From Cladorhizidae sp. MBARI D1340-BT2 (Eukaryota > Porifera > Demospongiae > Poecilosclerida > Cladorhizidae), in NCBI GenBank assembly GCA_028752905.1, contig JAQNBH010000015.1, positions 37,287,424 to 37,351,423 of the forward strand: a stretch of DNA of 64,000 nucleotides, in the 5' to 3' direction. Shown here piece after piece: positions 23,831 to 35,800 of the stretch (position 1 is its first letter; each line of letters begins with the position of its first letter). The notes under the pieces were generated by a model that saw only the letters and a program-made list of their open reading frames with translations, made no database searches and was not told where the DNA came from. The translations under genes were made by a program, and so were the position numbers.

Positions 23831-25203
23831 TAATTATAGAAGTGTTGTGGATATATGTTTTAATCGAATCATGCATGAAATATTTGGGATAAGAGAAGAT
23901 TAATATATAGGCATATGTAAATCTTAGTCACTAGCATACACAAACCTATCTTCAACAGACATTCTTCACATCATAGTATCTACCACCAAATCTCTCGGTA
24001 GGAACATTGCGATGCTATGCACACCTGCACCTGCCACTTACACACATTGACCAGCTACACACAAACCACATGGAGACCTCTTTGCCTCATCCTCATCACA
24101 GCCAAAGGAGCATAGGACTTGAATACTAGTTCTGTAAGCAAGCACTGCCTGGTGTACCTCAATTTATGTTGTCCTCATCTTCAAGGGAAGCTACATACTT
24201 CCAAGTACGCACTCTTAACAAAACTATTGTTTCTCTGCCATACTTCCACATGCATTTTCCATTTCAGATTCATTACATATCTTGCAAGGCATATCTTGCA
24301 AGGCACTAGGCTGTGCAACTCCCAATTGGGGAACTGTAATAATGTTAGCTATATATATACTCACTCGGGTCTAATCTATCACGATGACACAATGAATGAA
24401 CAGATAGCACTTATTAGGCCTTCACTTGGGTTAGGGCCAGGTATATAGAATAATGCAATCATGCAATCTAATAATGGGCTTTCTTTAACAAAAAATCATT
24501 ATTTACCTCTGCCAATGAGCCAGTGAGGTTATGTTTGCCCCTCAGTTTGTTTGTTTGTCCGTCTGTTAACTGGATTACATAAAAAGTGGATTTTGTGAAA
24601 TTTTATGGAGAGACAAGGCATGGGTCAAGAACCAATCCAGTAGGGTTTCATAATTGCTATATAGAAGCCACCACTACCTGAAACAACATCATACATGGCA
24701 TTTGGCTTGTCGGTCATTTTGTTTAGTCATTGTAAAGACCACGAGAATATAATGGTATTACAATAGATGAAAAGTACGTGATGGAGTAATGCAACTAAAA
24801 GAGGTTATGCCGAGAGTACACAAAGAAGAGTCCTCCACAGCACACAATTCTGAAGTGTTCTTGCAGTGCACGAGACAAGGAGGGATATATACGTCAGATT
24901 AAGTATGGTAGCAAACTCAGTGGCAAGAAGACACTACATAAAATTAGTGCACTTCTCTCAGTTTGTAGTTATAGTCGATGCTACACAATTGGGTGGAGCC
25001 CATAGTTACGACAATTACGAGTGACATGTTGGCTCTCAGCAAGAAGTCCAGTTATGTCTCTCTCTAACTCATAGCTTATGTTCTTAGTAACTTCTTGTAC
25101 TCTAAATGGAGTTATTAGAGTACATGTTTTCCACTCGATTATCATTTCCTTCCCTAATTGTCGCCAGACCAAGAGGGAATAAGATATCGGATATCGGAAA
25201 TTA
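23831..25203. other. Unique sequence, no supported gene
   Basis: A 109-codon plus frame (24119-24448) has no recognisable features. At about 24520-24640 there is a TTTGTTTGTTTGTCCGTCTG tract followed by a purine-rich stretch that resembles a widespread invertebrate repeat (from memory, unverified). Otherwise nothing. Confidence 0.4.
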
Positions 25204-26604
25204 TGTCAAATCAAAGCTGCTTCAGATCCTATTGTAGGATCAGACGAGACTGAAGAGCCCGCTAGACGTGGCCGCCGCCGTATGCGCAGTGCACGCGGTC
25301 GAGGCCTCCTACACACACGCCTACTAGGCCTACCGTTCCATAGTCCTACCGTTCCAAACGTCGTCAGCCTATGGCTCGTGCGCCTCCAAAGACCGCCTCC
25401 AAGGTGACTTCTGACCCACTCTACTTAGAGGCATTAGCCCTTCCAGGTTATGTCGCTATGCCTGTCCCAGCCACAACAAGATTCGTGGCTACGGCTGCAA
25501 GTTACATGGCCCTGATCCGAGAAACGTACACTGCGATGAAAGTTGCAGATAACCAATTCTCGAAGACCATCTCTCTCACAATGTTTAGTTACTATTGTAT
25601 TGAGTTGTACTGGGCGAAGATCTCGAAGATTCGAGCTTGTTACGGAGATGCTGATTTTGAGGAGGAGCAGTTTGTCAATTTGTGTGAACACTTCCCAGCC
25701 CCAGGCCCTATCCATGACTTTCTCTCGGGATTAGGAGAATTCGTAGATGTTGAACACAACATGTGCGAGTTTCGCTTTCCAACTGAGTGGATGCCCACCC
25801 TAGATCACCCCGCCAATGTCAACTTTGGTGGATTTGCTGGTCGTGTCGGTGTCGGAAACCACTACCAGTATGAGAACTTTCCCTACCCTGGTGTCGCTCT
25901 CCTCTCAATCCTTCACGATTATGATAGCTACGCTGTTCCCGCTAACCCGCGTGATTGGAACTTGCCGGATGCTCTTCACTGCAACACTGCAGGCTGTGGA
26001 CTCCCAACTCCCAATCTCCTTGGCTGGATCAGATCCACAAGGCTGTCCCGTCAACAATTCAATAACATCGACTCCCTCGGAGTCGGAGTCGCTTTGGCAC
26101 CTGAAAACTACCAATGTGCCACCACAGGTAAGTTTGCATTTTGTCGTGACCTCATGACTTTTGTTTCAGGTATATACCATCAGTGCTAGTGCAACTTCTG
26201 TATCACAGAAACCTGTCCCACTTGGGACAAAAGTTGGCTCCCTCGCTCAACTTGGTCGAGCCGTTGTTACCACTGCCCCCTCGATCAGAACCGAAACCTA
26301 CGCAGGTAGGATTCATGGTGTTGAGTTGTCGTCACAGGTTGACCCTCGTTTTGTAGTCGCATCACTGCTGTTCGGATATCGAATGCTGAAAGAACCCACT
26401 CATGGTGTTCACAGCTGGTGCTGCTATGATTTTGGTAACTATGCTAACGTCCCCAACAATTGGCAGAAAACACGCAACGCTGTTTATGACAGTGGAGTGA
26501 ACCATCCTTGGAACCGAACAAGATTCAGAGTTCCGATTGTGAATGTTTCTTCCCTGTTCATGTCGACGTTTGTCAAAAAAAATTTGGGTAGTGGACCCCC
26601 TTAA
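25204..26604 (+). pseudogene. Frame-broken capsid-like reading frames, possible endogenous viral element
   Basis: Two long frames in succession: 25371-26189 (272 codons) and 26161-26604 (147 codons from a TTG), offset by one base and overlapping slightly. Upstream, a third frame (about 25258-25305) encodes an Arg-rich stretch, a common feature of capsid N-termini. The composition (many aromatic, Pro, Asn residues, few Lys) and the basic N-terminus fit a small RNA-virus-type coat protein, but I do not recognise the family. A GTAAGT...TTTCAG pair encloses 42 nt at the junction; removing it does not cure the frame. The last residues come from a sequence repeated at 27671. No polymerase frame is seen beside it. 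It may instead be an unknown host or transposon protein. Confidence 0.35.
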
Positions 26605-28398
26605 AATAGTTGTTAAAAAGAGTGAAAATTAGCATTTTGACATTATTCCCCCCTTTATTCCCCCCTTAATTAAAGTGAGACTTAACTCAATTCCGTATGT
26701 AAATGTAAGTAACTGGAGTATAGATGCATGGATAGGTTTATAGTCGACTCCTCTTGTCCTCTGAATGCCAAGAGGAGTGAGGTTCATTAATATGCAATGC
26801 TGTATAATGAATATTCATTAGCTTCACGAACGATGCATTGTGCGTGCAATACAAAAATGCAGATTAACCTGTCTAGCCACAATATGATGACAGTATATAC
26901 ATGCAAGATGCTGCCTTCCAAATTGGAGAAGATTTGGATGCTCCATTCTAGACTTATATTAACTTGAGTACTCCCGATTTGCGAAGAAGATGCTTCACGT
27001 AATAGTGAGTTTCAATGGCCGCGGAGACCGACAAGGGAAGCAAACCAGTGATTCTGGTCATCCCCCTAGGAAGCGGCCTATATAGGACAGACCAAACTTC
27101 CCATCCCTATTCTTGATTTTTCTAGTATGTATATACATGTATACCACTTTTGGTGTTTTTTTTAATGGTATGGTCAGTTCAACCATTGAAATACTCTACT
27201 ATATAGTCCTTAAAATGCCTGTCCCGAAAAAGTTGCTTTTTGGGGCCAAGGACGGTTCTCCCTGCTTCATATTTGGAGTAATTAGACAAAATTATATAGA
27301 TTCTGTTTCCTCTCAATGAGAGCTACAAGATGACATTCTCTGTTTTTAATTTTAAACAAGTATGATGTCAACAGGTACAAAAAAACAATGAAAATGCTAC
27401 CAAGAAATTGCTAGTTTTTAAAATCCATGATCATGAACTCGATGTTATATTGTGTTTCATACTTTGTAATTTCCCCTGTGGTAAGTTGTGAAATACCAAA
27501 GTAAACTAGTCTCCAAATATGATCGTCCTCGTGAAATCTTAAATGTTCGATCAGTTGTAGCTGGGTAGTTGGCACAGCACCAGAAGGTAGGTCTGTGTAT
27601 AGCTACACATCATACAAGATTTCAAATAAAAATTCTGAAGCAGAGGTTGTGTTTTTTTTTGTTTTTTTTGGGGTAGTGGACCCCCTTAAATGGTCTATCT
27701 GCTCATATTGAAGTCATATTCCAAGTTTCAGAACATTTGAAGATTCTATGATGCAGTTACGACAGCTTTTGCACTCACTATTTTCATTAGAAACCCAGCA
27801 AGTGTGAAGAAGAATCGCGTCGCATTAGATTAGAAGAATTTCTACATATTTCTCACCCACAACTCCATAATTTATATATCACCAGAATGCTTATTGTGTG
27901 CTCTTTAACCTAAAGTATTTTTTCCCCACTGTTATGAGAATGTGTTGGGTATAGACCAGCATATGCATGAGGTTTGTATGGGATTTTCCCCCCCTCTCCT
28001 GTGGTGCATTATCATACAGGTGAAACCACTCTTACCATAAACCACCTAGCAGCCACTTAGCATTTTTAATGGTTTTTAATTCGAGGACTGAACCATAAAC
28101 CACCTAGCAGCCACTTAGCATTTTTAATGGTTTTTAATTCGAGGACTGGCTGACACTTTGGCATAAAAAATATCTATGACAAAAGTTAAATACATCATTA
28201 AATAGCTTATCTTCTAAGCTACATTTTGGTACAAAAATTATGTTGATAGAGGGTAGTGGGTGGAAGTTATGATTGGTATTGTCGAGGTGTATTTTTTTGA
28301 CATTATCCCCCCCTTAATGTATTAAAAAGTTGTTCGACTACCAAGTACCCGAATATAAGCCTTTTCAACCTAAAAATGATGATACACATTGTAAAATA
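26605..28398. other. Non-coding stretch with short dispersed repeats
   Basis: GGGTAGTGGACCCCCTTAAA occurs at 26586-26605 and 27671-27690. GACATTATTCCCCCCTT (about 26639) recurs as GACATTATCCCCCCCTT (about 28298). The spacing suggests a decayed mobile element of about 1.7 kb, unclassified. No convincing gene. Confidence 0.4.
28034..28148. repeat. 58-bp tandem duplication
   Basis: Two essentially identical copies starting ACCATAAACCACCTAGCAGC at 28034 and 28092. Confidence 0.9.
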
Positions 28399-28938
28399 CT
28401 ATCCTATCGTACAGACACTGAATATATCATCCATGATATCAGTTTCCTTTACAGGAATCACTTTGCCTTGTTCTGGAGACACAACAGCTACATTGGATTC
28501 TTCCTCAAGATCCCTAGCAAACTGTTTTTGTAAAATCTCCAAGTCCTTTTCTCTTTTTCTGTTTGATCCAAACACATTGCGACTCCTTTGAAAATGATGA
28601 TGTTTACACGCCAGTTTCATGACCACCGTGCCTCTAACTATCGTGTAATCCCTGCTGAATATTGATGGCCGTCTCACTGAGATTATCTTAGTGTTAACAA
28701 GAAACACTCTGTCTGCTAAACGTGGGTGCAGATTTAGCCACACCCTTCTTCCTTTCAGTACAATGGATATCCTCGTCCAACACTTTCTGTTCCTCCTTGT
28801 CTTGGCATTTCTTCTGGCCTGTTTGAGGATGGGGGTGGAGGAAGGGAGGGTCGTCATGGTTTCAGGAGAGGTTAGAGAATATGTGATGGCTTTAATATTT
28901 CGATCTTCAACACTAAACACAAACCAAACAACAATCAT
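28399..28938 (-). CDS. Hypothetical protein, 179 aa, unrecognised
   Basis: The longest non-repeat minus frame in the middle third. It begins with a hydrophobic stretch (MIVVWFVFSV), then a basic region (KQARRNAKTRRNRKCW), then a mixed hydrophobic/basic segment and a Lys/Glu-rich helix-like part (RKREKDLEILQKQFARDLEE). Composition is protein-like and not low-complexity. The start is the first ATG in the frame; no splice sites are needed. It could be a single-exon gene, the last exon of a gene, or part of an unclassified transposon. I do not recognise a domain. Confidence 0.35.
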   Translation of the reverse strand: MIVVWFVFSVEDRNIKAITYSLTSPETMTTLPSSTPILKQARRNAKTRRNRKCWTRISIVLKGRRVWLNLHPRLADRVFLVNTKIISVRRPSIFSRDYTIVRGTVVMKLACKHHHFQRSRNVFGSNRKREKDLEILQKQFARDLEEESNVAVVSPEQGKVIPVKETDIMDDIFSVCTIG

Positions 28939-29990
28939 TATTACATGAAGGAGGTGTGGCTTGAAAAGTTAGTGTACAAATATATTCATATATACTAGCA
29001 CTATTGTAGACCACAAACGATCACTGCATATATATACATACAAGACTACCATGCTGCTGTCAATCACATATAGGTACTATATATCCACGATTAGATGTCT
29101 CGCACTATATTAATTTCGAGCTGCCTAACTGCACATAGCAGGTAATTTGGTGGGGGTAATATTTTCGTGGATTGTGGTTAAAATAAAACCACATTTCCCC
29201 CCCACAGATTACTGTATCGCAAGCCAGGCCCTAGGCAAGTTGGTAAAGGTGTATCTTGTGAGACTATTATATAGAATAACTGTTTGAAAACCACGCCCCA
29301 TATGAACACGCCCTCAGCACGGCTCGAGGTACATTATTCCTTGACTTGTGCCGGATAGTTTACGGCCCTGTTTCGAAATACATCAACTGTAAAACGTCTA
29401 CAAACATGTAAAAAACTCGTATTTCTACCAATGATCCCGTCTTGACAATCATCCAAAGACTAACCTCGGATGACATCATTGCTCAAGTCACAAGAGATGA
29501 AATGGGCCTCCCCGAGGAAGATTCTGATGAGGAAGAAGGTGAAATCATCTAAGTTAACTAGGATACAAACTGCTGTTTGTGGGGCCACCAAATCAATGGC
29601 TGCTTCACTTGGTTCTTGCACGGACAGAGAATGAGTGTTTTTTTAAATAAAGACTCATGAAGAGATTGTCCAGGAAAGTTCTCTGGTTTCTGAACAGTAT
29701 CTAGTTGTAGTATTAATTAGCCTGTTATTCCCTAACTGACTGAGGAGCGGTTCATCTAGATATATAATTAACTTGTTATTGTATTTGACTGTATTTGAAC
29801 TTGATTTCGAAACCAAATGTTGTGTAAACTAGAGTCATAAATATCATAAATAGCCAGGAGTATTATAAAACGAAATCTGTCGTGGTTGAAGTTGAAATCA
29901 TATTGTTTGATGGATGAGACTCCAGGTTCACTTATTTTGTCGTGCAATGCACCTACTTCAACAGTGTTGAACAGGTAACTTGCCTATAGT
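28939..29990. other. Mostly unique; short coding tail near 29430-29552
   Basis: Plus strand about 29430-29552 reads NDPVLTIIQRLTSDDIIAQV and ends in EEDSDEEEGEII before a stop. Such acidic tails are common at the C-terminus of Tigger/CENP-B-like transposases, but the core is absent, so this is only suggestive. Confidence 0.3.
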
Positions 29991-29999
29991 TATTATTAT

Positions 30000-30650
30000 A
30001 CCTATGAAACATATTTTAGTATCAAAAGAGAGCACACAGAGAGGCCTATTTTTTTAGCTATATATCAAGCCCATACCATGAAGTTTGCAGAATCTACGGA
30101 GCTCTAAAGTTGTAACCACAAGTAAAAATTAAAAAAATGCCCTCAACTCCCCTTCAGTGCATGTCTAGCCAGACCCTAAAGTGAAGGGACCTCAAAAACC
30201 TGAATCCCTGCAACCTCCGCCAAAATAACTCCAGATTGCTAAGTGCAAAAAAAATTGAGAGTGGCTAGAGGAAGCCCTAGAGCATGCAACGACCTTTTTC
30301 ATTAGGCGTTACAATTTTAGTACGTGGTCAATCACGCGGGTGGAAAATTGATTGCGTTGATTTTGCTTCCTCTAGCCACTTCCTCTAGCCACTCGTACCA
30401 ATTTCAATTTTTTTTTGCACTTGGCAATCTGGAGTTAGCAATCTGGAGTTATTTTGGCAGAGGTTGCAGGGATTCAGGTCCCTCCACTTTAGGATCTAGT
30501 AACTAGCCTAAACATATTTTAGTATCAAAAGAGAGCACACAGAGAGACCTATCTTTTGAGCTATATATCAAGTCCATACCATGAAGTTTACAGAATATAC
30601 GGAGCTCTTAAGTTGTAACCACAAGTAAAAGTAATAAAAAAGTAAAAATT
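30000..30650. repeat. ~130-bp direct repeats flanking a MITE
   Basis: The stretch around ACATATTTTAGTATCAAAAG (about 30008-30130) recurs with about 90% identity at about 30511-30650. Both include ACCATGAAGTTT and GAGCTCT. Confidence 0.8.
30175..30493. mobile_element. MITE with ~100-bp inverted repeats (319 bp)
   Basis: Left end CCTAAAGTGAAGGGACCT pairs with right end AGGTCCCTCCACTTTAGG. Homology continues inward through GAATCCCTGCAACCTC and AATAACTCCAGATTGC to GTGGCTAGAGGAAG. The right arm has an internal duplication of the CTCCAGATTGC segment. No coding capacity. Family not determined. Confidence 0.8.
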
Positions 30651-30654
30651 GCAA

Positions 30655-31383
30655 GCGACCCGCCTGAAGTCGAGTTCGACAGTGTCGAACAATTTCTCAC
30701 ACTGATGACGTTTGATGTAGTTCAATGGTTATCAATCCTCTTTTTGACACTGTCCAACTCGACGCCATTGAGTCCAAACCACCTTCGACACTGTCCAACT
30801 GGACGTCAGTGTGCCTCTATATATCCAGTTCCGTAAACTCCAGTGGTCCATATCATGTTTGACTGTAGAACTCGAAATACATATATATTCACCAGAGGGG
30901 TAGGAAGCATTTTGGGATTGGTCAGGCGTAAGTGTGTGTGGGGGAGGGGGATACACGCACCTTATTGAAAAGAAATATCATGGTAATTGAAAAGAATATA
31001 TATACCTGAGTCTGAATAAGTTCACAAGTTCCCGAACACTCGGAGTCCGTGCTCATTGCTCCTCACAAATTAATTTGCAATTGTGACTAGCGATCCAAAG
31101 CTTCTTTGTAAATGTTTAGTATCATTAGGTGATTAAGTCTATCACTCGTGGTAAGGATACTCCCGCACATAAGTACCTATTTCTTCAACATTTCCACTCG
31201 TTTCCTCTTCTCCTTCAATGTTACATAGTTCTATCAATGCCCACCTTTTTTATAGTACTTCGTAAGTATGTTTTTATTCTTTTCATGCAGGAAAAAGATC
31301 TTTCACTTGCAGCATTCGTAGCAGGCATGACAAGGATTAGACGGGAAACCCAGCACACCTGCTTAAAAAAGGCATGTTGACCA
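30655..31383. other. Unique stretch with inverted motif
   Basis: GTCGAGTTCGACAGTGTCGA (about 30671) is the near-complement of TTTGACACTGTCCAACTCGA (about 30743) and of a third copy near 30785. A stem-forming or repeat-derived motif. No gene. Confidence 0.4.
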
Positions 31384-31720
31384 TCAGAAAGATTGTGAAG
31401 AAAAGTCTTTCAGCATTACAGTTCCATCTGACTCACGTGAGCTAAAACTTGAACTAAGTTGAGTTGAAAGCTCACTCTTATTGAAGTCATCTCCATAAAA
31501 GGAAACAACTTCACTTAACTCAGCAGTGTAATCCTTTTTATTGGCAGCTTTTACAAGAAATTCTTCAAGATTTTGGTAAACAGCATATCCTGGCTGATCA
31601 AAGCGATCTTGAATTGCTGACAGGGCCAAGTTTGTAAAGCAACGATAATAATCTTCAACTGCAGTGTACTAATGAGATTCTCCTGTTCCATTCTCAAAAC
31701 GCTTTGGAGCTTTTAGATTC
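31384..31720 (-). pseudogene. hAT transposase fragment (ZMYM/52-kDa-repressor type)
   Basis: Minus strand reads ALSAIQDRFDQPGYAVYQNL, then EEFLVKAANKKDYTAELSEV and FYGDDFNKSELSTQL; just upstream VEDYYRCFTNL is in the same frame after one break. This block is the linker ahead of the dimerisation domain in hAT transposases with a TTF zinc finger. A related EDYY phrase is present in the copy near 19.1 kb. Confidence 0.75.
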
Positions 31721-33032
31721 CAAAAAAACGTTATAAAAATGGACCATTTCGGGACTCTCGGCATCCATGCCAACCTGGCTTGGTCAAATACCTGGACAAC
31801 TGACGGTGGTTTTGTTCATTCCCTGGCCATTATGTACATTAGTGGTTCTTTCCTATGCACTTTCATTCATCTTGCACTGTAGCTATTTACTCAAGATCTC
31901 TAAAGGATTGTACTCCACCTATTTTTATAGGTTATTTATTTATAGGTTAGCTATTATTATCTGGTGTTTTTAATCTGGATTATTGTATTACTATGTAATT
32001 CGGATAAGACTAAACCAAGTTGGATGATTGGATTAAGGCCTTGTGCAAACATGGCTCTAGTGTACAGCTTGGTTAAACTAAGTTAAACTAGTTATTTACT
32101 TTGATATAGATCATAAATACATTGTCCTGATAATCAAACCCTTTATTGCTGGTGGTTGAGCCTCATAATTTTTCTAGCACTGTGAATTTAACAGTAACAT
32201 AATACAGTGTCAGTGACCACATGAACAAGGTGGCTGGCATCACTAGATGCCAAATGATTGGCATTGCCTGAATCAGCTTATAGTCCTTGACTCCTAGTCT
32301 AAATTGTGAAAAATGCAAAAAAAATCTCAGGACTGTCCTGGACCATGGATGATTGGCATTTAGCTATGTTTTACTATATTATAGCTGTGATGCAGTACAG
32401 ATAAACCTATATAGCTATCTATAATGCTCAGCTCAGTTTTAAATAGATTAACATCTCCAAATTTCCGTTTTGGAAACTTGTAGAGCCTATTAGGCTGGAA
32501 TTGGTCAGGATTTTTTACTACTCAAGTCACTCGTGGCCATTCTGCTCGCTATTATACTAAATTAGCACGCGCCAAAAAAATGTAGGGGCGTGGTTTGGTT
32601 GGCTTCATTTGAATTTTGAAATAAGACAACTGAAGAGAGCTGGCTGGAGAAGAGTCTGAGAGTGCTCTCAGTAAAGATTAGAAAGTTGCTTGATAACTGG
32701 TGGTTAGTATTGGAAACTTTGGTCCGCAGTTGCCGGGTCTGCCGGACCAGTTCCTACCCCCCCCCCTGTTCAATGCAAAATACACATTGAACTCATTGTC
32801 AAAAAAACAAGGATCAGGACACATTGAAGGTGCTGGACAAGCTGTGGAACTCAAACTGTGTCCATTTGATGCGATGTAGGCCAGGCTCTTTGACTTGCAA
32901 ACCTTAGCGTGTGTTTTTTTTTTACTGTGTGCAGCTGCAATCACATGTCTAAAATAACTCATATCTCAAGACGACATCTGGTCAAAGAGAATAGCCAAGA
33001 CAATGGCTTTACACCAATATTATTCTAACATG
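31721..33032. other. Mostly unique sequence
   Basis: Contains a poly-C tract at about 32758-32767 ending in CTG after GGACCAGTTCCTA, which looks like a right end of some hAT element, but no partner end was found. No supported gene. Confidence 0.35.
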
Positions 33033-35538
33033 AAGTAAGTATATTAGCTACATACCAACAAGTTTTATGACCAGATTGATTTGTTTACTTTAGTGCTGGA
33101 TATTTAGTACCTGGAGCCAGTAGTTCAAGCAGTGCCTCTCTGCTTCATACTTCCCATTCTGTCTCAAGTGCTGATGAGTCATTATCAGAAGATGACCAAA
33201 CTCTTTCATAGCTTGTGATAGAGTAGAGCAGTCCTGCCGGTGAGTACCAGCAAGGAGAGCGATGACATATGTATTGTTGATGTTGAAGAGTGTGCTACCA
33301 GATTTGAGTGAAATACATCCTCATGTACATTCAGGAGACTTGAGCCACAGGTCGTCATCCCATACAAACCTCAGCAAGAAAGAGAAATTGTCTCTCCTCA
33401 AAAACCATTTTATTCCAACCAAGGGATTTCAATTCCCCAAGTGCAACCCTCAGAAACGCCAGTTTCAAAAGAGTTGGCTGGACAAGTGCAATGGCCTAAC
33501 ATATTCTTCAAGAAGGCAGATTTTGCTTCTTTTGTGCACCATTTGGGGAATGTGAACCACCTGTTCTGGTCAATAAGCCTGACAAATGCGATTCAAAAGC
33601 TAAGTTAATATTTTGTTTACAAGAGTTGGAGGTCCCATCAGAAAGAGCTGTGGAGAAGACAAGGGCATTTGCTTGGCTTCTGTTGACCAATAAATTAGTT
33701 CAAGCAGAGCTGAAATTATTGCTTCCATTCCATTGCTTTGACTGTAACTTTGTGTGGCAGGCAAGTATTTGTTTTAGAGGGCATGGACACGAATATCAGT
33801 TTCAAATAGAATGTGAAACTACATCCAGTGAGACGAGGTAACTTCCTATCTCTGTTGATGTTGCGCAGCGATGCTGGTGATGACATTCTGAGAGGGCTCC
33901 TGCAAACGTGATTGTAATGTAATGCACACAAGTAAGGAGATACAAAACCAAATCATTCAAACTTGTGGAAATATTATTTGCAATAAAATATTACAACAAA
34001 AAATAATAATCAGAGCAGTCAAGTTCTATTCGGTAATAGCAGTTGAGGCAACTGACTCACCTAATGATGAGCAACTCTCCACAAGCATTTAGTTTGTTGA
34101 TGGTTACACTCTACAAGAAAAGTTCGTTGGTGTTTATGAGTGTAGCTATGGTGTCACAGGTGAGGCTGTAGTGAGTGATACACTGCAGCAGCTGACTACA
34201 TGGAAGATGGAGCCACAATTTCTTCGAGGCCAAGCCTCTGATGGCGCCGGTGCTATGCAGGAAAGTCAAAAGGAGCAGCTGCATGCATAACCAAACAGTA
34301 TGCAGAGGCAGTGTACACCCACTATGCTGCACACTGATCAAATCTTTGTGTAGCAGTGTTCAAGAAGTAAGCAAGATGATGCAAACTGCTGAAATTCTCC
34401 TAAGAGACAGACAGAACTTGAAGTGTGGATTCATGGCATCATGGAAGGCAAGAAAAAAAAGAAGAAAAAAAGAGATGTGCCAAACAAGATGGGCGGAGCG
34501 TCATGAAGCCTTCAACATTTTTCTGACTTGTTTTTGCCTCTAGTCAGTTGTGTAGAGGCTATTCAGTTCTGCAGCCGAATGGAATAGAGATTCCCGTTCT
34601 GATACTCAATTATTCCTATTGGCAAGTTTTCTTTCATTGATACTTTGGAGGCTACACACAATTATCTTTACACGAGAATGGAGTGTGAAGCTTCAGGGGC
34701 CGTATGTGGGTGGAGCATATGCCTACCGTGAAGTAAAGAATGTAAAAGGTGTTCTCATAGGTCAAGGTCCAATGTGGATTTATTTCAATGGAGAATGTAT
34801 ACAAGAGCTCTTAAAATAGCTGGAAGTGTTGGTCTAGCTAACAGCCACAGCGTTCAAATATTCAATTGTAGTGATCACTTCTGTCTGGTCTCACAATTCC
34901 CTTGCTAGACCACCTGATCACTGATCTTGACACAGGTTTGATGAAGCTTCATCTCATAGTATTTCTGAGCTCACGCTCTTGCTTCCGTCAGCAAACATTA
35001 ATGGAGCCGGAGCTACAAACATTTAATCGATTCATTATTGTCATTCTATGAATATGATTTACTACTTCTGTCAGCATTTGATCTCGAGTTCAACATGTGG
35101 AAACAAAAGTGGGAAAGTCAGGCGCACAGCTGACCTCTGAGCTAGATAAGTTTTGCACATCATGGCCTCATCATTGCCTCACTTCCTGTAACCAGCTGTG
35201 AATATGAACGATCATCGGCATGCTAAGATTGATAAAAACACCACTCTGTGCACCACGGGGCAAGAGAGACTGAATGGGCTAGCATTGCTCTATTATCATC
35301 AAGAGATGTAGATCTCACTCCAGAAGAAGTTGTGGAGGAGTGTGCTCCACATCATCCCCTACATATGTTACTGCAACTTAAAGTGATACATTTTGTGCAT
35401 AATTATCATATTCATTGTACTTTTATATCAAACTTGTCAAGCTTAACCATGCATCCACCGCTGCATGGCCGTCATATCAAGGTACATATACCATGATTAG
35501 CCCCCCCCCCTCATTTATAAATCCTGGATCCACCCCTG
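33033..35538 (+). pseudogene. Near full-length hAT transposase pseudogene
   Basis: Follows a likely small intron (donor GTAAGTATA at 33033, acceptor TTTACTTTAG at about 33094). In order: TTF-type zinc finger region (HFIPTKGFQFPKCNPQKRQF, about 33405), catalytic region (FVDGYTLQEKFVGVYECSYG, then RGQASDGAGAMQ, about 34090-34260), a mid-domain (CQTRWAERHEAFNIF, about 34475), AEWNRDSRSD, and the dimerisation end (ERLNGLALL and DLTPEEVVEE, about 35265-35350). Many frameshifts and stops. The 3' terminus looks like GGATCCACCCCTG at 35538, the complement of a CAGGGG hAT end. The left terminal repeat was not found. Confidence 0.75.
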
Positions 35539-35800
35539 GTACCATGAAACTTAATTGCAAAGAGCAATACAGTTTTCTGATTTTTTAAACTGTAAATTAT
35601 TTTTAATTATTGCGATGGGAACTTGGCGGGTAAATTAAGGTAAGAAATTCAATCTGCCAGATACTCGTGGCCCAATCTAAGGACAGCTCTAATATTTGCG
35701 TTGGCAGCTGCAACAATTTTTTTTCTTTCTAACGGCGGTGAACATGGTGCAAGTTAAGTGCACCGTGTGTTCTTAGGATAGAGAAAGCTCGGAGGAAGGC
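35539..35800. other. AT-rich spacer
   Basis: No gene or repeat seen. Confidence 0.5.

Noticed and set aside
26128..26169. 42-nt intron joining the two capsid-like frames
   Set aside because: Borders are near consensus, but the length is a multiple of three and the downstream frame is still interrupted, so removing it does not link the two frames.
32730..32770. Right end of a hAT element (poly-C then CTG)
   Set aside because: No matching left end or target duplication was found within reach; may be chance near a homopolymer.
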